A DNA stretch of 64,000 bases from Clostridium sp. (GTDB lineage Bacteria > Bacillota > Clostridia > Clostridiales > Clostridiaceae), in contig JARLHR010000091.1 in assembly GCA_031292145.1 (NCBI GenBank), positions 1-64,000 on the forward strand, in the 5' to 3' direction. Every line of letters begins with the position of its first letter. Within the stretch, counting starts at the first letter, position 1. The notes under the pieces are model-generated. The model had not been told where the DNA came from. It searched no databases and saw only the letters and a list, made by a program, of their open reading frames with translations. A program made the translations under genes and the position numbers. Of the stretch, positions 23,886 through 32,633 are shown piece by piece.

Positions 23886-24605
23886 ATGCTTGGATTTATA
23901 TCAATTTTGCTCGCTTCATTTATACAAGGTATTACTGGTTTTGGTTTTGCACTTATAGCAGTTCCTTTGCTTTCTTTATTTATACCTGAAATTAGAAATA
24001 TTACTCCAATTATTGTTATTTATAGTTTGCTGACAAATATTATTATAGTGTATAAATCACGACACTATATAGACTTTAAAAAAATTATACCTCTGGTTAT
24101 CTTTGGAATAATTGCAACACCTATTGGCACATATATATTATTATATGTTAAAGTAAATACTTTAAAAATTATTATAGGGTCAATTATTACAATTACCGCT
24201 TTTGCAATGTTTAAAAATTTAAAAATTAAGATAAAAAACGAAAGCATATCCTATGGCATTGTTGGCCTTCTAAGTGGATTTTTAAATGGATGTACTGGAC
24301 TAAGTGGACCACCTGTTGTTCTATTCTTAACAAATCAAAATACTGACAAAGAAGTATTTAGAGCAAATCTAACCTTTTACGGAATTGCAACCAATATTTT
24401 TGCTATTATCATCTTTATTGCAGAACGCATTGTTAACATCTCTGTTTTAAATTTTACAATAATCTATTTGCCAGCACTTATAATTGGCGTATTTGTTGGA
24501 ATTAAAATTTCAACTAAAATTAATGAAATTATCTTTAGGAACCTTACCATTTATTTGATAGCATTTTTAGGATTGTATACTGTTATATCAACAATTTTGA
24601 AATGA
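23886..24605 (+). CDS. TauE/SafE-family membrane exporter
   Basis: A 239-residue integral membrane protein with about seven helices, of the sulfite exporter TauE/SafE family (formerly DUF81). Members export sulfite, sulfoacetate or other organosulfur anions; the substrate here is not shown. Evidence is the N-terminal repeat ASFIQGITGFGFALIAVPLLSLF (about 9-31) and its partner in the second half, LLSGFLNGCTGLSGPPVVLFL, the two-fold family signature. An alternative TTG start lies 18 bases upstream; I chose the ATG, as GGTG is at working distance before it. It is a single-gene unit with its own promoter and a possible cre site. No sulfur-metabolism gene is adjacent. Confidence 0.82.
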   Translation: MLGFISILLASFIQGITGFGFALIAVPLLSLFIPEIRNITPIIVIYSLLTNIIIVYKSRHYIDFKKIIPLVIFGIIATPIGTYILLYVKVNTLKIIIGSIITITAFAMFKNLKIKIKNESISYGIVGLLSGFLNGCTGLSGPPVVLFLTNQNTDKEVFRANLTFYGIATNIFAIIIFIAERIVNISVLNFTIIYLPALIIGVFVGIKISTKINEIIFRNLTIYLIAFLGLYTVISTILK

Positions 24606-24682
24606 GGTACTGCTTTATTTTTTTATAAATCAATAATTAACTTTATATAATATGTTATAATTGATGCATGCTGGTGATGATA

Positions 24683-24847
24683 TAAGGTACAATCAAATAA
24701 ATAACAAGTCCATTTGCCAGACTATTTTCCATCATCCTACGTCGGCAAATTGACCTAATAGGCCCACTATGAGGGCAATTCGCCTCCTTGCCTGCTGAAA
24801 AATATTCATGACAACTTTGGACTTGTTATTTATTTTCATGTGCCTAA
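24683..24847. repeat. Long palindromic repeat, family A copy 3
   Basis: Begins TAAGGTACAAT with AATAACAAGTCC inside, and ends GGACTTGTTATT then ATGTGCCTAA. The central part (CCATCATCCT, GGCCCACTATGAGG, CTCCTTGCCTG) matches copy 1. It occupies most of the gap between the exporter and the AI-2E-type permease. Confidence 0.8.
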
Positions 24848-24956
24848 GTAAGATATCCTTTGACTTTAGGATTATATTATATAGAATTTAAGTACATTAA
24901 ATATCAATGTGAAGATAAGCAAAAAATTACACTTGAAAGAATGAGGTGATAGTATC

Positions 24957-26108
24957 GTGGAATTAGAAAAGAAAATTAGAGGCAAAATGGCTATTTTAAT
25001 AGTCCTAGCATTTGCACTGTACACAGTATTTAATCATTGGAGTAATATCACAGGAATACTAAATGAAGGATATAATTTGTTTTTTCCATTTATTCTAGGT
25101 GGATGTATTGCATTCATTCTTAATATTCCAGCTACATTTTTATCTGAAAAACTATCAAATTATAAAGGCAATGGTATAGGGACAATAATCAAAAAACATA
25201 ATACTGGCATTAGTATAGTAATTTCCTGCTTTATTATAATAGGAATTTTCGCCTTAATTTCATCCATTATTATACCAAACATTATTGAGACTATTAAAAT
25301 ACTACCAAAAACCGTTGATAGCTCTAGGATAGCATTTCAAAAGTGGCTAGATAGCAATACTTGGTTATCTGACAATGTTGTCAATTTGATTAATGGTATG
25401 GGTATAGATTGGAATAACACTTTCAATAATGTGAAATCAACTGTTTTTAATGGTGCAAGTTCAATATTATTATCAACACTTGGAGCAGCAACCACTTTTG
25501 CTAGTGCTACTGTAGAATTCATATTGGGATTTATATTTGCTATATATGTATTGGCACAAAAGAAGAGACTAGGTATTCAGTTTAAAAAGATAATGTATGC
25601 TTTTATGAAACGAGAAAAAGTAGATTCAATTTTAGAGGTATTAAAACTTACCAGCCTGACATTTTCAAATTTTATTACTGGCCAATGTATTGTTTCTGCA
25701 ATTTTAGGAATAATGTTTTTTATCATAATGATGCTATTAAAGTTGCCATATGCTCTAATGATTAGTATACTAATTGCTTTTTTGTCTGTCATCCCTGTGT
25801 TAGGTTCGGCTATTGGATGTACATTGGGTGTATTATTAATTGTAATGGTTAATCCTATAAAAGCAGGCATTTTCATATTTGTTTTCTTGGTAATTAAGCA
25901 AATAGAAGATAATTTAATTTATCCCAAAATTGTAGGAAATTCTGTTGGACTTCCATCTATTTGGGTATTAGTTGCAATTACTTTAGGCGGTAAAATCTTT
26001 GGGGTAGCAGGTATGATTATATTCATTCCTCTATTTTCAGTGGCCTATGTTTTGCTTCGTAAAGAGGTGTATATAAGATTAAAGAAAAAAAGTTTAGAAA
26101 TAGAGTAG
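24957..26108 (+). CDS. AI-2E (PerM/YtvI) family permease
   Basis: A 383-residue membrane protein of the AI-2E transporter superfamily. It has a pair of N-terminal helices, an extracytoplasmic segment (about 105-175), and a conserved C-terminal core with NFITGQCIVSAILGIMFFI, FLSVIPVLGSAIGCTLG and DNLIYPKIVGNSVGLPSIWV. The family contains autoinducer exporters, ion exchangers and sporulation-associated members (YtvI), so the substrate cannot be read from sequence. The start is GTG at 24957, seven bases after GAGGTGA. It follows a family A palindrome and stands alone. Confidence 0.85.
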   Translation: MELEKKIRGKMAILIVLAFALYTVFNHWSNITGILNEGYNLFFPFILGGCIAFILNIPATFLSEKLSNYKGNGIGTIIKKHNTGISIVISCFIIIGIFALISSIIIPNIIETIKILPKTVDSSRIAFQKWLDSNTWLSDNVVNLINGMGIDWNNTFNNVKSTVFNGASSILLSTLGAATTFASATVEFILGFIFAIYVLAQKKRLGIQFKKIMYAFMKREKVDSILEVLKLTSLTFSNFITGQCIVSAILGIMFFIIMMLLKLPYALMISILIAFLSVIPVLGSAIGCTLGVLLIVMVNPIKAGIFIFVFLVIKQIEDNLIYPKIVGNSVGLPSIWVLVAITLGGKIFGVAGMIIFIPLFSVAYVLLRKEVYIRLKKKSLEIE

Positions 26109-26282
26109 ATTTATTAATTTTTAAATAATCATCCATAGCTTCTTCTACTTCATTATATGGGACACTGTGAAATAGGTAGTTTCCACTTATTTGTGTGAAA
26201 TATTTTACAAATGTCTCATTTATTATTAGTTCTCTACCTTTATTTTACTCATTTTATACATGTCCCCAATGTAGTCTATAGC

Positions 26283-26486
26283 TTATCTAATTACTAATAT
26301 CTTTTCATTATCATTAAATAAAATCTCTTTCATTGATCCAAAAATTATTTTTTTATTGTATTCTCCTGCCATCATATCAATTAAACTAATTTGTGAATTC
26401 ATTAATTTACTTTTAAATACCATAATAGTCTTATGATTACTTTCAAGTATTGCCTTAATAATATCTCTCTCATATGTATTTTGCAT
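26283..26486 (-). CDS. Small unknown protein, 67 residues
   Basis: A short protein with a strong SD (AAAGGAG, 8 bases before the ATG). The sequence, starting MQNTYERDIIKAILESNHKT and ending NDNEKILVIR, mixes charged and hydrophobic residues and looks like a small alpha/beta cytoplasmic protein, without a signal or membrane segment. I recognise no family. The neighbours, an AI-2E permease convergent on one side and the dlt-like operon on the other, give no clue. Confidence 0.5.
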   Translation of the reverse strand: MQNTYERDIIKAILESNHKTIMVFKSKLMNSQISLIDMMAGEYNKKIIFGSMKEILFNDNEKILVIR

Positions 26487-26908
26487 TTTCTTTTCTCCTT
26501 TGTTATTGCTTAGCTTAAAAAATTATAATATTATTTGAGCTTAATTGCTGTTTCCTTTGTTACGTGTCTCCTAATATTTAATTCGCAAATTATTTTTAAA
26601 ATCTGACACTACTTTTTATTCTTATGGAATTAATTCTCGCAAGTTTAACTCTGCATCAACATTAAAATCCACTCCAATCTCATTTTTTAGATACACTATA
26701 AATTTTTTTGATTACCCATAATAAACAACTCTTTTATTTATATAAATTTATTTTTACATAACAAAAGACACCTACCATTCTGCAAGTGCCTCTAAAAATT
26801 TTATTTATGTTTACTTATATTCTTATACTTGATAATGATTTATTTTATCAAATAATACATAGTTTACTTTAGTTATGAATTTCTTTTAATTTTTCTAACT
26901 GTTTTAAT
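26487..26908. other. Intergenic, no gene recognised
   Basis: 422 bp. On the minus strand near 26640-26705 a short stretch would translate to IGVDFNVDAELNL and end in a stop. It faintly resembles the C-terminal GFNVEV of the next gene, but is too short to call a remnant. No terminator for the dlt-like operon is obvious beyond a weak hairpin. Confidence 0.3.
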
Positions 26909-27655
26909 TTAAACTTCAACATTAAATCCATCCCAACTTGCGGAAGAATACTTAAAGATTTCTTTTGCACTCATTTCTGCTTGAATTCTAGATTCCATAT
27001 CCACGTATCTACTAGCATCAAAGTGCATTAAAATAAGTTTTTTTGCACCTGATACCTTTGCAATTTTAGCCGATAATTCTGGATTTAAATGAATATTGGC
27101 ATCAGTTACTTCATTGGGTCTCATACTACACTCAGCAATTAATACATCTGCATTTTGAGCTAATGTCACAGCATTATCGCAATAGCTAGTATCTGTACAA
27201 TAAGTTATAACTCTGTTCTCAATTTCAAGTCTAGCTCCTAAAGTAAATGTGGTATGAACCAAAGGTAGAAAGGTCGCTTTAAAAGGAAGTTTTTTAATAT
27301 TTTCACAAACTTCGATTATTTGAGTATTGAAAGGTAACTTTTCTATCGGGACAGTAAATGGTGCATTAATAATGAGTTTAAGTATCTCTGTTCCGCCTTC
27401 TTGCACAATAATATACAAGCCTTTTAAAAATCTATTCATATATAAAGTATGTAGTCCAGAAATATGATCCATATGAAAATGACTTAAAAAGAGGTAAACT
27501 GGTTTATTATAACTCACATATTGGCTTAGCTTTGATATTCCATTACCTGCATCCAGTATTATATAGTACTCCTTATGTTCAATAAGAATAGATGTGGTGC
27601 TCCCTGTATTAGAGTCAAACCAACCATTCGTACCTAGAAATGTTATTTTTACCAC
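26909..27655 (-). CDS. MBL-fold metallohydrolase of the dlt-like operon
   Basis: A 248-residue metallo-beta-lactamase-fold hydrolase resembling RNase Z and phosphodiesterase-type members. The N-terminus MVKITFLGTNGWFDSNTGS, the metal motif HFHMDH (residues 59-64), CTDTSYCD and the C-terminal KLILMHFDASRYV supply the expected metal ligands. GTG start, seven bases after AGGGGG. It is the last gene of a five-gene minus-strand run (MBOAT, SGNH, adenylation, carrier protein, MBL). Its place suggests a hydrolytic, perhaps proofreading or modifying, role on the acyl group or the polymer. That is inference; no MBL enzyme belongs to the classical dltABCD operon. Confidence 0.82.
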   Translation of the reverse strand: MVKITFLGTNGWFDSNTGSTTSILIEHKEYYIILDAGNGISKLSQYVSYNKPVYLFLSHFHMDHISGLHTLYMNRFLKGLYIIVQEGGTEILKLIINAPFTVPIEKLPFNTQIIEVCENIKKLPFKATFLPLVHTTFTLGARLEIENRVITYCTDTSYCDNAVTLAQNADVLIAECSMRPNEVTDANIHLNPELSAKIAKVSGAKKLILMHFDASRYVDMESRIQAEMSAKEIFKYSSASWDGFNVEV

Positions 27656-27722
27656 CTTTATTCCCCCTATTTCATATAATCAATAGACTAAATCAAATAT
27701 TATTTATATACATAAATAATAT

Positions 27723-27950
27723 TTATTCTTCCTGCAATCGTTGCATCATAATTAAAATTGCCTTTGCACTGTTAAAATTTTCAGGAACTATTTCAATAGC
27801 AGGAATCTCAATACCATATTCTTCATCAATTACATTAATAATTTCAACAATATCAAAGGAATCTAAAATTCCTTCATCAACCAAAGCTGTACATTCTCTA
27901 AAATCAACATCATCTCTAACACCTTTTAATAATTCAATCAACTTTTCCAT
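27723..27950 (-). CDS. Acyl/peptidyl carrier protein, DltC-like
   Basis: A 75-residue carrier protein. The phosphopantetheine attachment site is Ser31 in EGILDSFDIVEI, and the rest has the four-helix carrier pattern, ending in FNSAKAILIMMQRLQ. It probably receives the acyl group activated by the adenylation enzyme encoded just upstream and passes it to the MBOAT protein at the membrane, as DltC does. The SD AAAGGAG is at good distance. The spacing is 82 bases from the adenylation gene and 67 to the MBL gene. Confidence 0.88.
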   Translation of the reverse strand: MEKLIELLKGVRDDVDFRECTALVDEGILDSFDIVEIINVIDEEYGIEIPAIEIVPENFNSAKAILIMMQRLQEE

Positions 27951-28032
27951 AACAATTCTCCTTTATTATAATAATTGATATTAAATATAGTATATTGCAA
28001 TAATCAAACTACATTTAATAAGTTATATATCA

Positions 28033-29544
28033 TTATTTTATATAATCATTTTTTAGCTTTGCACGATCAATTTTTCCATTCATATTAAGGGGCATACTTT
28101 CCCTCTTTTGATAAATATTTGGTATCATATAGCGGGGTAACTTCTGCTTTAAAAGCTGAGACAATCTTTTCAAATCCAAATTTCCTGTATATACAGCAAC
28201 AATTTGATCACTTTCCTTATTATATAAACAACAACACATATCCAAGCCCTCTAATGCAGCCATTGCATTTTCTATTTCGCCTAATTCTATGCGGTTACCC
28301 ATGTGCTTAATTTGAAAATCTTTACGCGATACATACACAAGCTCTCTATTCTCGTTCCAATAAACTAAATCACCTGTACAATAAACAGTTTCAGGATAGC
28401 TATTATTTAATGGATTTTGAATAAAGGCTTCTTTTGTTTTTTCTGGGTTGTTATAATATCCACAAGCTAAGAAAGAACCACGAATTAGTAATTCACCAAT
28501 CTTACCACATTCTTCAACGCTCTTTCCATTTTCATCTACCACTAAAGCATCTACATTATCACATGGAGCTCCTATTGGAATTGGCTCATCATCTCTAAAT
28601 TCTCTATCCACTATATAATAAACTCCAATATCGGTAATCTCAGTAGGTCCAAATAAATTGGCATACTTTGCGTCTGGAACATGTCTGCGCCAAATATTAA
28701 GTTGTTTAGTAGGCATTGTCTCACCTGCAAATAAAATTTTCTTTAAATCAGGTAACTGTATAACATCTAAAGCTCCTAAATTAGCTACTATACTCAATGC
28801 TGAAGGAACCCAGTAGATTGTATTAATTTCTTTTTCTTTTAAATGTTCCAACAATTTCACTGGGAATGAGAACAACATTTTAGGAATTATGTGTAATGTT
28901 GCACTACTTCTAATTGTTGCAAATATGTCCAATACAGACATACTAAAATAAAATGGTGTTTGGTTTCCAAAGACAGTTCTTTCATCCAAATTAAATATTT
29001 TAACAACCCAATCTGCATAGTCAATTACAGAACGATGACATACAATAACTCCTTTTGGAATTCCTGTTGATCCACTTGTAAAAAGAATATACAAAGGATC
29101 AGTATCAATCATTTTCCTTCGTGTAAGCTCCAACTTTTCTTTATCCTGTGGCAGCATACAAATTTTATCATACAATACTTTTATGCAATCTATTTCCATA
29201 AAAGAAAGAAACTTTTCTGTCTTATCATCATAAATTACAGCAGCTGGCTGCAAGGTTTTTAGTATTATGTTAATGCGTTCCATTGGCATTTGTGAATCTA
29301 ATGGCACATAGAAGCATCCAGCATATGCAGCCCCCATAAAAGCAGCAATATTTCGTACGTCTTTTTCCATATAAACAACAACAGCTTTACGCATTCCAAT
29401 TTTTTCTACCAAAAAACTTCCAATACTTCGAGCTGTATTTACTAATTCCTTATAAGTAAGTTCATATTGACTGTCAGAAAAGGCAATCTTATTTGGAAAT
29501 GCCTGTTCAGAGCGTTCTAGATATGACAAAATACTTTTTTCCAT
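28033..29544 (-). CDS. Adenylation enzyme, DltA-like but with altered substrate pocket
   Basis: A 503-residue stand-alone adenylation domain of the acyl-CoA synthetase/NRPS/DltA superfamily. Motifs: TSGSTGIPKG (156-165, phosphate loop), GPTE (299-302), TGDL, and NGKIDR with the catalytic Lys491. It should activate a carboxylic acid as the AMP ester and load it on the adjacent carrier protein. Aligned with DltA, the block NQAPFSFDLSVMD reads NQTPFYFSMSVLD. The Asp that holds the amino group of D-alanine is therefore Ser201, and the selectivity Cys in FCGE is Ala273 (FAGE). So D-alanine is unlikely, and perhaps any ordinary alpha-amino acid. The substrate is unknown. SD GGAGG, 26 bases after the SGNH gene. 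Confidence 0.88.
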   Translation of the reverse strand: MEKSILSYLERSEQAFPNKIAFSDSQYELTYKELVNTARSIGSFLVEKIGMRKAVVVYMEKDVRNIAAFMGAAYAGCFYVPLDSQMPMERINIILKTLQPAAVIYDDKTEKFLSFMEIDCIKVLYDKICMLPQDKEKLELTRRKMIDTDPLYILFTSGSTGIPKGVIVCHRSVIDYADWVVKIFNLDERTVFGNQTPFYFSMSVLDIFATIRSSATLHIIPKMLFSFPVKLLEHLKEKEINTIYWVPSALSIVANLGALDVIQLPDLKKILFAGETMPTKQLNIWRRHVPDAKYANLFGPTEITDIGVYYIVDREFRDDEPIPIGAPCDNVDALVVDENGKSVEECGKIGELLIRGSFLACGYYNNPEKTKEAFIQNPLNNSYPETVYCTGDLVYWNENRELVYVSRKDFQIKHMGNRIELGEIENAMAALEGLDMCCCLYNKESDQIVAVYTGNLDLKRLSQLLKQKLPRYMIPNIYQKRESMPLNMNGKIDRAKLKNDYIK

Positions 29545-29570
29545 ATTACTTCCTCCTATTGCATAAAATC

Positions 29571-30920
29571 TTATTTTGAAATGGCTTCTTCATAGTAACG
29601 AACACTATCATTATTATTTGAGCCTGCTCCCCTAGCATTTACTCGTATCTTATATTTTTTATGTGTTGTAGAATCAAAAACAATGGTTGGATTTTTATCA
29701 TAATCTCGTATTATCTGTTCCTTACCAGTTTCTAAGTCTGTTAATACAAACTGATATTCTGGTGTCACCTTGGTTCCATGAATAGAATCAGCTGTTAATG
29801 TTACTTTATTGCCACTTTTTGTGAAGTTAAACCATGTAATTGAAACATAGTTTTCAGCTGCACTATATTCTTCAGGCTTATAAAAATATTTATTCATATC
29901 TTCGCTATTTTGTCTTAATTTTAAGAAGTTAGCTAAAGACTCTGAAAATGCCTCTGCTCCCTGGCTGTTAAGGTGCTCTCCATCACTAAAATAATCTTCC
30001 TTGGATTTAAATAACTCTGGTTTAATTAAATTATAATCATAATACTCAATATTTAAATCCTTGGCGATTTTAGCTATCTCATTATAAAACTCAAAATAAT
30101 TCTTTACTCTTAGTACTTGGAATACAGGAGCAGGTGGAGTTAAGAGGATTAATTTGCAATTATTTGCTTTGCATAGTTCAGATATCTTTTTCAAATATTC
30201 CATATTCTTTTCCTGTATATCACTAATATTTCTGGTATCATGAGAACCTTTCATGTTATCATAATTAATAGTTCCTTTTGAATCGCTGGGGTTAACTTTT
30301 ACAGCTCCTTTTCCTATATAACCGCTTTTATTATTTGCAAAAGCTTCTACCTGTCCAGCTTCTGGATAATTGGTATAAGTCGACTCTAATTTTCCATAAA
30401 TATTCTTTACCAAATTCTGTATAGAGTCTACATGATATCCACGCCATGGAAACAACCTGTCCAAATAAGAACCATCTTGTGCGGAGGAAGCAAAATAATA
30501 TTGTGCCTCATTAAAAAATGATTTCATATATGGTGCAGTTGAAAGATAGACCAGAGGTTTTTCTCCCTTCGTTGTGAAATTAGTCTGCTCTGCAGTTAAA
30601 ACGACTAATTTAGGCTTCTGATAATCAAATAACTCCTTTAAGGAATAATACGTACCAATAAACATTTGTGAAGGAAATGCATAATCAAAGGTTTTTACGC
30701 CTAGTTCTTTATCCATAATATATGGATTAATATCTCTTTCTGATAATGAAGCACCTACAAATGCTACATCCATATTTTCTTTTTGGGAATACATTTCACG
30801 CATGGTCATTCTTGTGTTGTTACCTTTGGGTACAAATGCAAAGGTCAAAGCATAGTTTATCATAATAAATACTATTACAAATATAACTGCCTTAAACCAC
30901 GCAGCTTTAGAATTGTGCAT
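29571..30920 (-). CDS. DltD/AlgX-like SGNH-type acyl-transfer protein
   Basis: A 449-residue membrane-anchored protein with one N-terminal helix (about 10-28) and an extracytoplasmic SGNH-hydrolase-like domain. The catalytic Ser lies in FVGASLSERDINP (about 58-70) and the Asp/His in SDGEHLNSQGAEAF near 330. DltD and AlgJ/AlgX have this fold and move an acyl group onto a cell-surface polymer. An extra C-terminal beta-rich domain of about 100 residues, absent from DltD, follows. The start chosen is the ATG at 30920, seven bases from GGGAGGG; it overlaps the end of the MBOAT gene by 14 bases, so the two are co-translated. Confidence 0.85.
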   Translation of the reverse strand: MHNSKAAWFKAVIFVIVFIMINYALTFAFVPKGNNTRMTMREMYSQKENMDVAFVGASLSERDINPYIMDKELGVKTFDYAFPSQMFIGTYYSLKELFDYQKPKLVVLTAEQTNFTTKGEKPLVYLSTAPYMKSFFNEAQYYFASSAQDGSYLDRLFPWRGYHVDSIQNLVKNIYGKLESTYTNYPEAGQVEAFANNKSGYIGKGAVKVNPSDSKGTINYDNMKGSHDTRNISDIQEKNMEYLKKISELCKANNCKLILLTPPAPVFQVLRVKNYFEFYNEIAKIAKDLNIEYYDYNLIKPELFKSKEDYFSDGEHLNSQGAEAFSESLANFLKLRQNSEDMNKYFYKPEEYSAAENYVSITWFNFTKSGNKVTLTADSIHGTKVTPEYQFVLTDLETGKEQIIRDYDKNPTIVFDSTTHKKYKIRVNARGAGSNNNDSVRYYEEAISK

Positions 30921-32505
30921 ACATAAACCCTCCCAGTAAATTTGTAGAACTAGCATCAAAACCAATAATAGCAAAAATTAACACATACAGCACTACCCAT
31001 CTAAAAACTAAATTTTGCTCAGATAAAAATGCTCGAATTTTTATACCACTTTCTTGCATTACACTTATTGTTAATAGAACAATAGTTGCCACAAATAAAA
31101 CTTGGAAATCAAATTCTTTAAGTCCAAGTTTAAAGATTGTCCCATCCATTAATTGGTTAAGATTAAAATTCATTATTGTATTATGCAGCATATAAAGTGA
31201 AGCCTTTAAGCTCTTTGCTCTATCAAAATACCAGCCTAAATTTACAATAAAGAATGTTCTTAATATTCTAAACAAATGATATGAAAAGCATTCAGTATTT
31301 ACTTTTGTTATTCTCTTTAACCATACATAAAAAGGCTCCATAATAGCACTAACAGCAATTATAATGCCATTGTATAATCCCCATGCCACGTAATGCCAAT
31401 ATGGTCCATGCCAAATCCCAACAAGTAAAAACACCACAAGATTAGAAATGGCAACTGGTATGACTTTTCCCATTCTCTTTCCAAGATATTTATTTGCGGA
31501 TTTACCTATCCTTGACATTCTTTTAGTAAGTGCCAGAGGATAGAAAATATAATCCCTCATCCAGGAGCCTAGTGTAATATGCCATCTACGCCAAAATTCT
31601 GACAATGAAGTTGAAAAATAAGGGCGTTTAAAATTTATAGCCATATCAATTCCAAATAATTCTGCAATTCCTATGGCCACATCAATTCCACCCGAAAAAT
31701 CAGCATATTGCTGCAATGAATAGAATAATATTCCTACTATTGTAATTCCGCCACCATACTGATCATAATGATTAAATACCTGATTAACAATTGAAACTGC
31801 TCTATCAGCAATTATCATTTTTTTAAAGAGTCCCCATAAAATTAATTGCAGTCCATATTCAAATTTTTTCAAATCAAATTTATGAGCTTCATACAGCTGA
31901 TTTGCTAATTTATCAAATCTATTAATAGGACCTTGTATAATTTGAGGAAAAAAAGAAACAAATAGTGCGAATTTGAATAAATTTTTTTCTGCTTTATATT
32001 TGCCATTATACACATCAATCAAATATCCAATCGATTGAAATGTATAAAATGATATACCAAGTGGGAGCAATAATCCTAACGTAATAGATTCTACTTTGCT
32101 TCTTGTTACCATATTAAATAATCCGGTAATATTTCCTGCTAAGAAATTAAAGTATTTTAAAAATCCAAGAATTCCAAAATTAATTAACAAAACACACCAA
32201 AAAATTATCCTCTGTTTTTTCTTTGCTAAAGTTCTTATATTTTTCTTAACTTCAGGTGTTAGAGCCTCTTTTTTTTCAATTAATTCCTTTTCCTTCTTCT
32301 CATTAATTTTACTAATAAGCACTGTTCCAATCCAAACACTAAGTGTTGTAAAAATTATATACCCAATAGTTTTTACACCAGCAAATGCATAAAAAACATA
32401 ACTGCCAATCAGTAAACATGTCCACTGAAGTTTTTTAGGCAAAAGATAATATGCAGAAATTAATATACATAAGAAAAGCCAAAAATTAAATTGCAAAAAC
32501 GACAT
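30907..32505 (-). CDS. MBOAT-family O-acyltransferase (DltB/AlgI-like)
   Basis: A 532-residue multi-helix membrane protein. It carries the two family histidines, in EFWRRWHITLGSW and in LLVGIWHGPYWHYVAWGLYNG, plus the FFPQIIQGPINRF and YADFSGGIDVAIG motifs. Like DltB and AlgI it should carry an acyl group from the carrier protein through the membrane to an acceptor handled by the SGNH protein. A basic, Lys/Glu-rich loop lies at about 68-95. It is the first gene of the operon, with an AAGGATGTGAAGCA-type SD. The acceptor polymer is unknown: teichoic acid, an exopolysaccharide or a glycolipid. Confidence 0.9.
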   Translation of the reverse strand: MSFLQFNFWLFLCILISAYYLLPKKLQWTCLLIGSYVFYAFAGVKTIGYIIFTTLSVWIGTVLISKINEKKEKELIEKKEALTPEVKKNIRTLAKKKQRIIFWCVLLINFGILGFLKYFNFLAGNITGLFNMVTRSKVESITLGLLLPLGISFYTFQSIGYLIDVYNGKYKAEKNLFKFALFVSFFPQIIQGPINRFDKLANQLYEAHKFDLKKFEYGLQLILWGLFKKMIIADRAVSIVNQVFNHYDQYGGGITIVGILFYSLQQYADFSGGIDVAIGIAELFGIDMAINFKRPYFSTSLSEFWRRWHITLGSWMRDYIFYPLALTKRMSRIGKSANKYLGKRMGKVIPVAISNLVVFLLVGIWHGPYWHYVAWGLYNGIIIAVSAIMEPFYVWLKRITKVNTECFSYHLFRILRTFFIVNLGWYFDRAKSLKASLYMLHNTIMNFNLNQLMDGTIFKLGLKEFDFQVLFVATIVLLTISVMQESGIKIRAFLSEQNLVFRWVVLYVLIFAIIGFDASSTNLLGGFMYAQF

Positions 32506-32633
32506 TGCTTCACATCCTTAATTTAAATACATCCTTTACTCTCTATATCTTATTTTATTGTAACTTATTATTTTGACAGAATAGTGGCAGATTTAAGTAT
32601 AATGTGAAAATTTTATTTATATACAATCCTTAA

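Noticed and set aside
26640..26705. Remnant of a duplicated MBL gene
   Set aside because: Similarity to the nearby C-terminus covers only a few codons and may be chance.
28033..29544. Naming the adenylation gene dltA
   Set aside because: Key D-alanine-binding residues are replaced and an MBL gene is added to the operon, so the name would suggest the wrong substrate.
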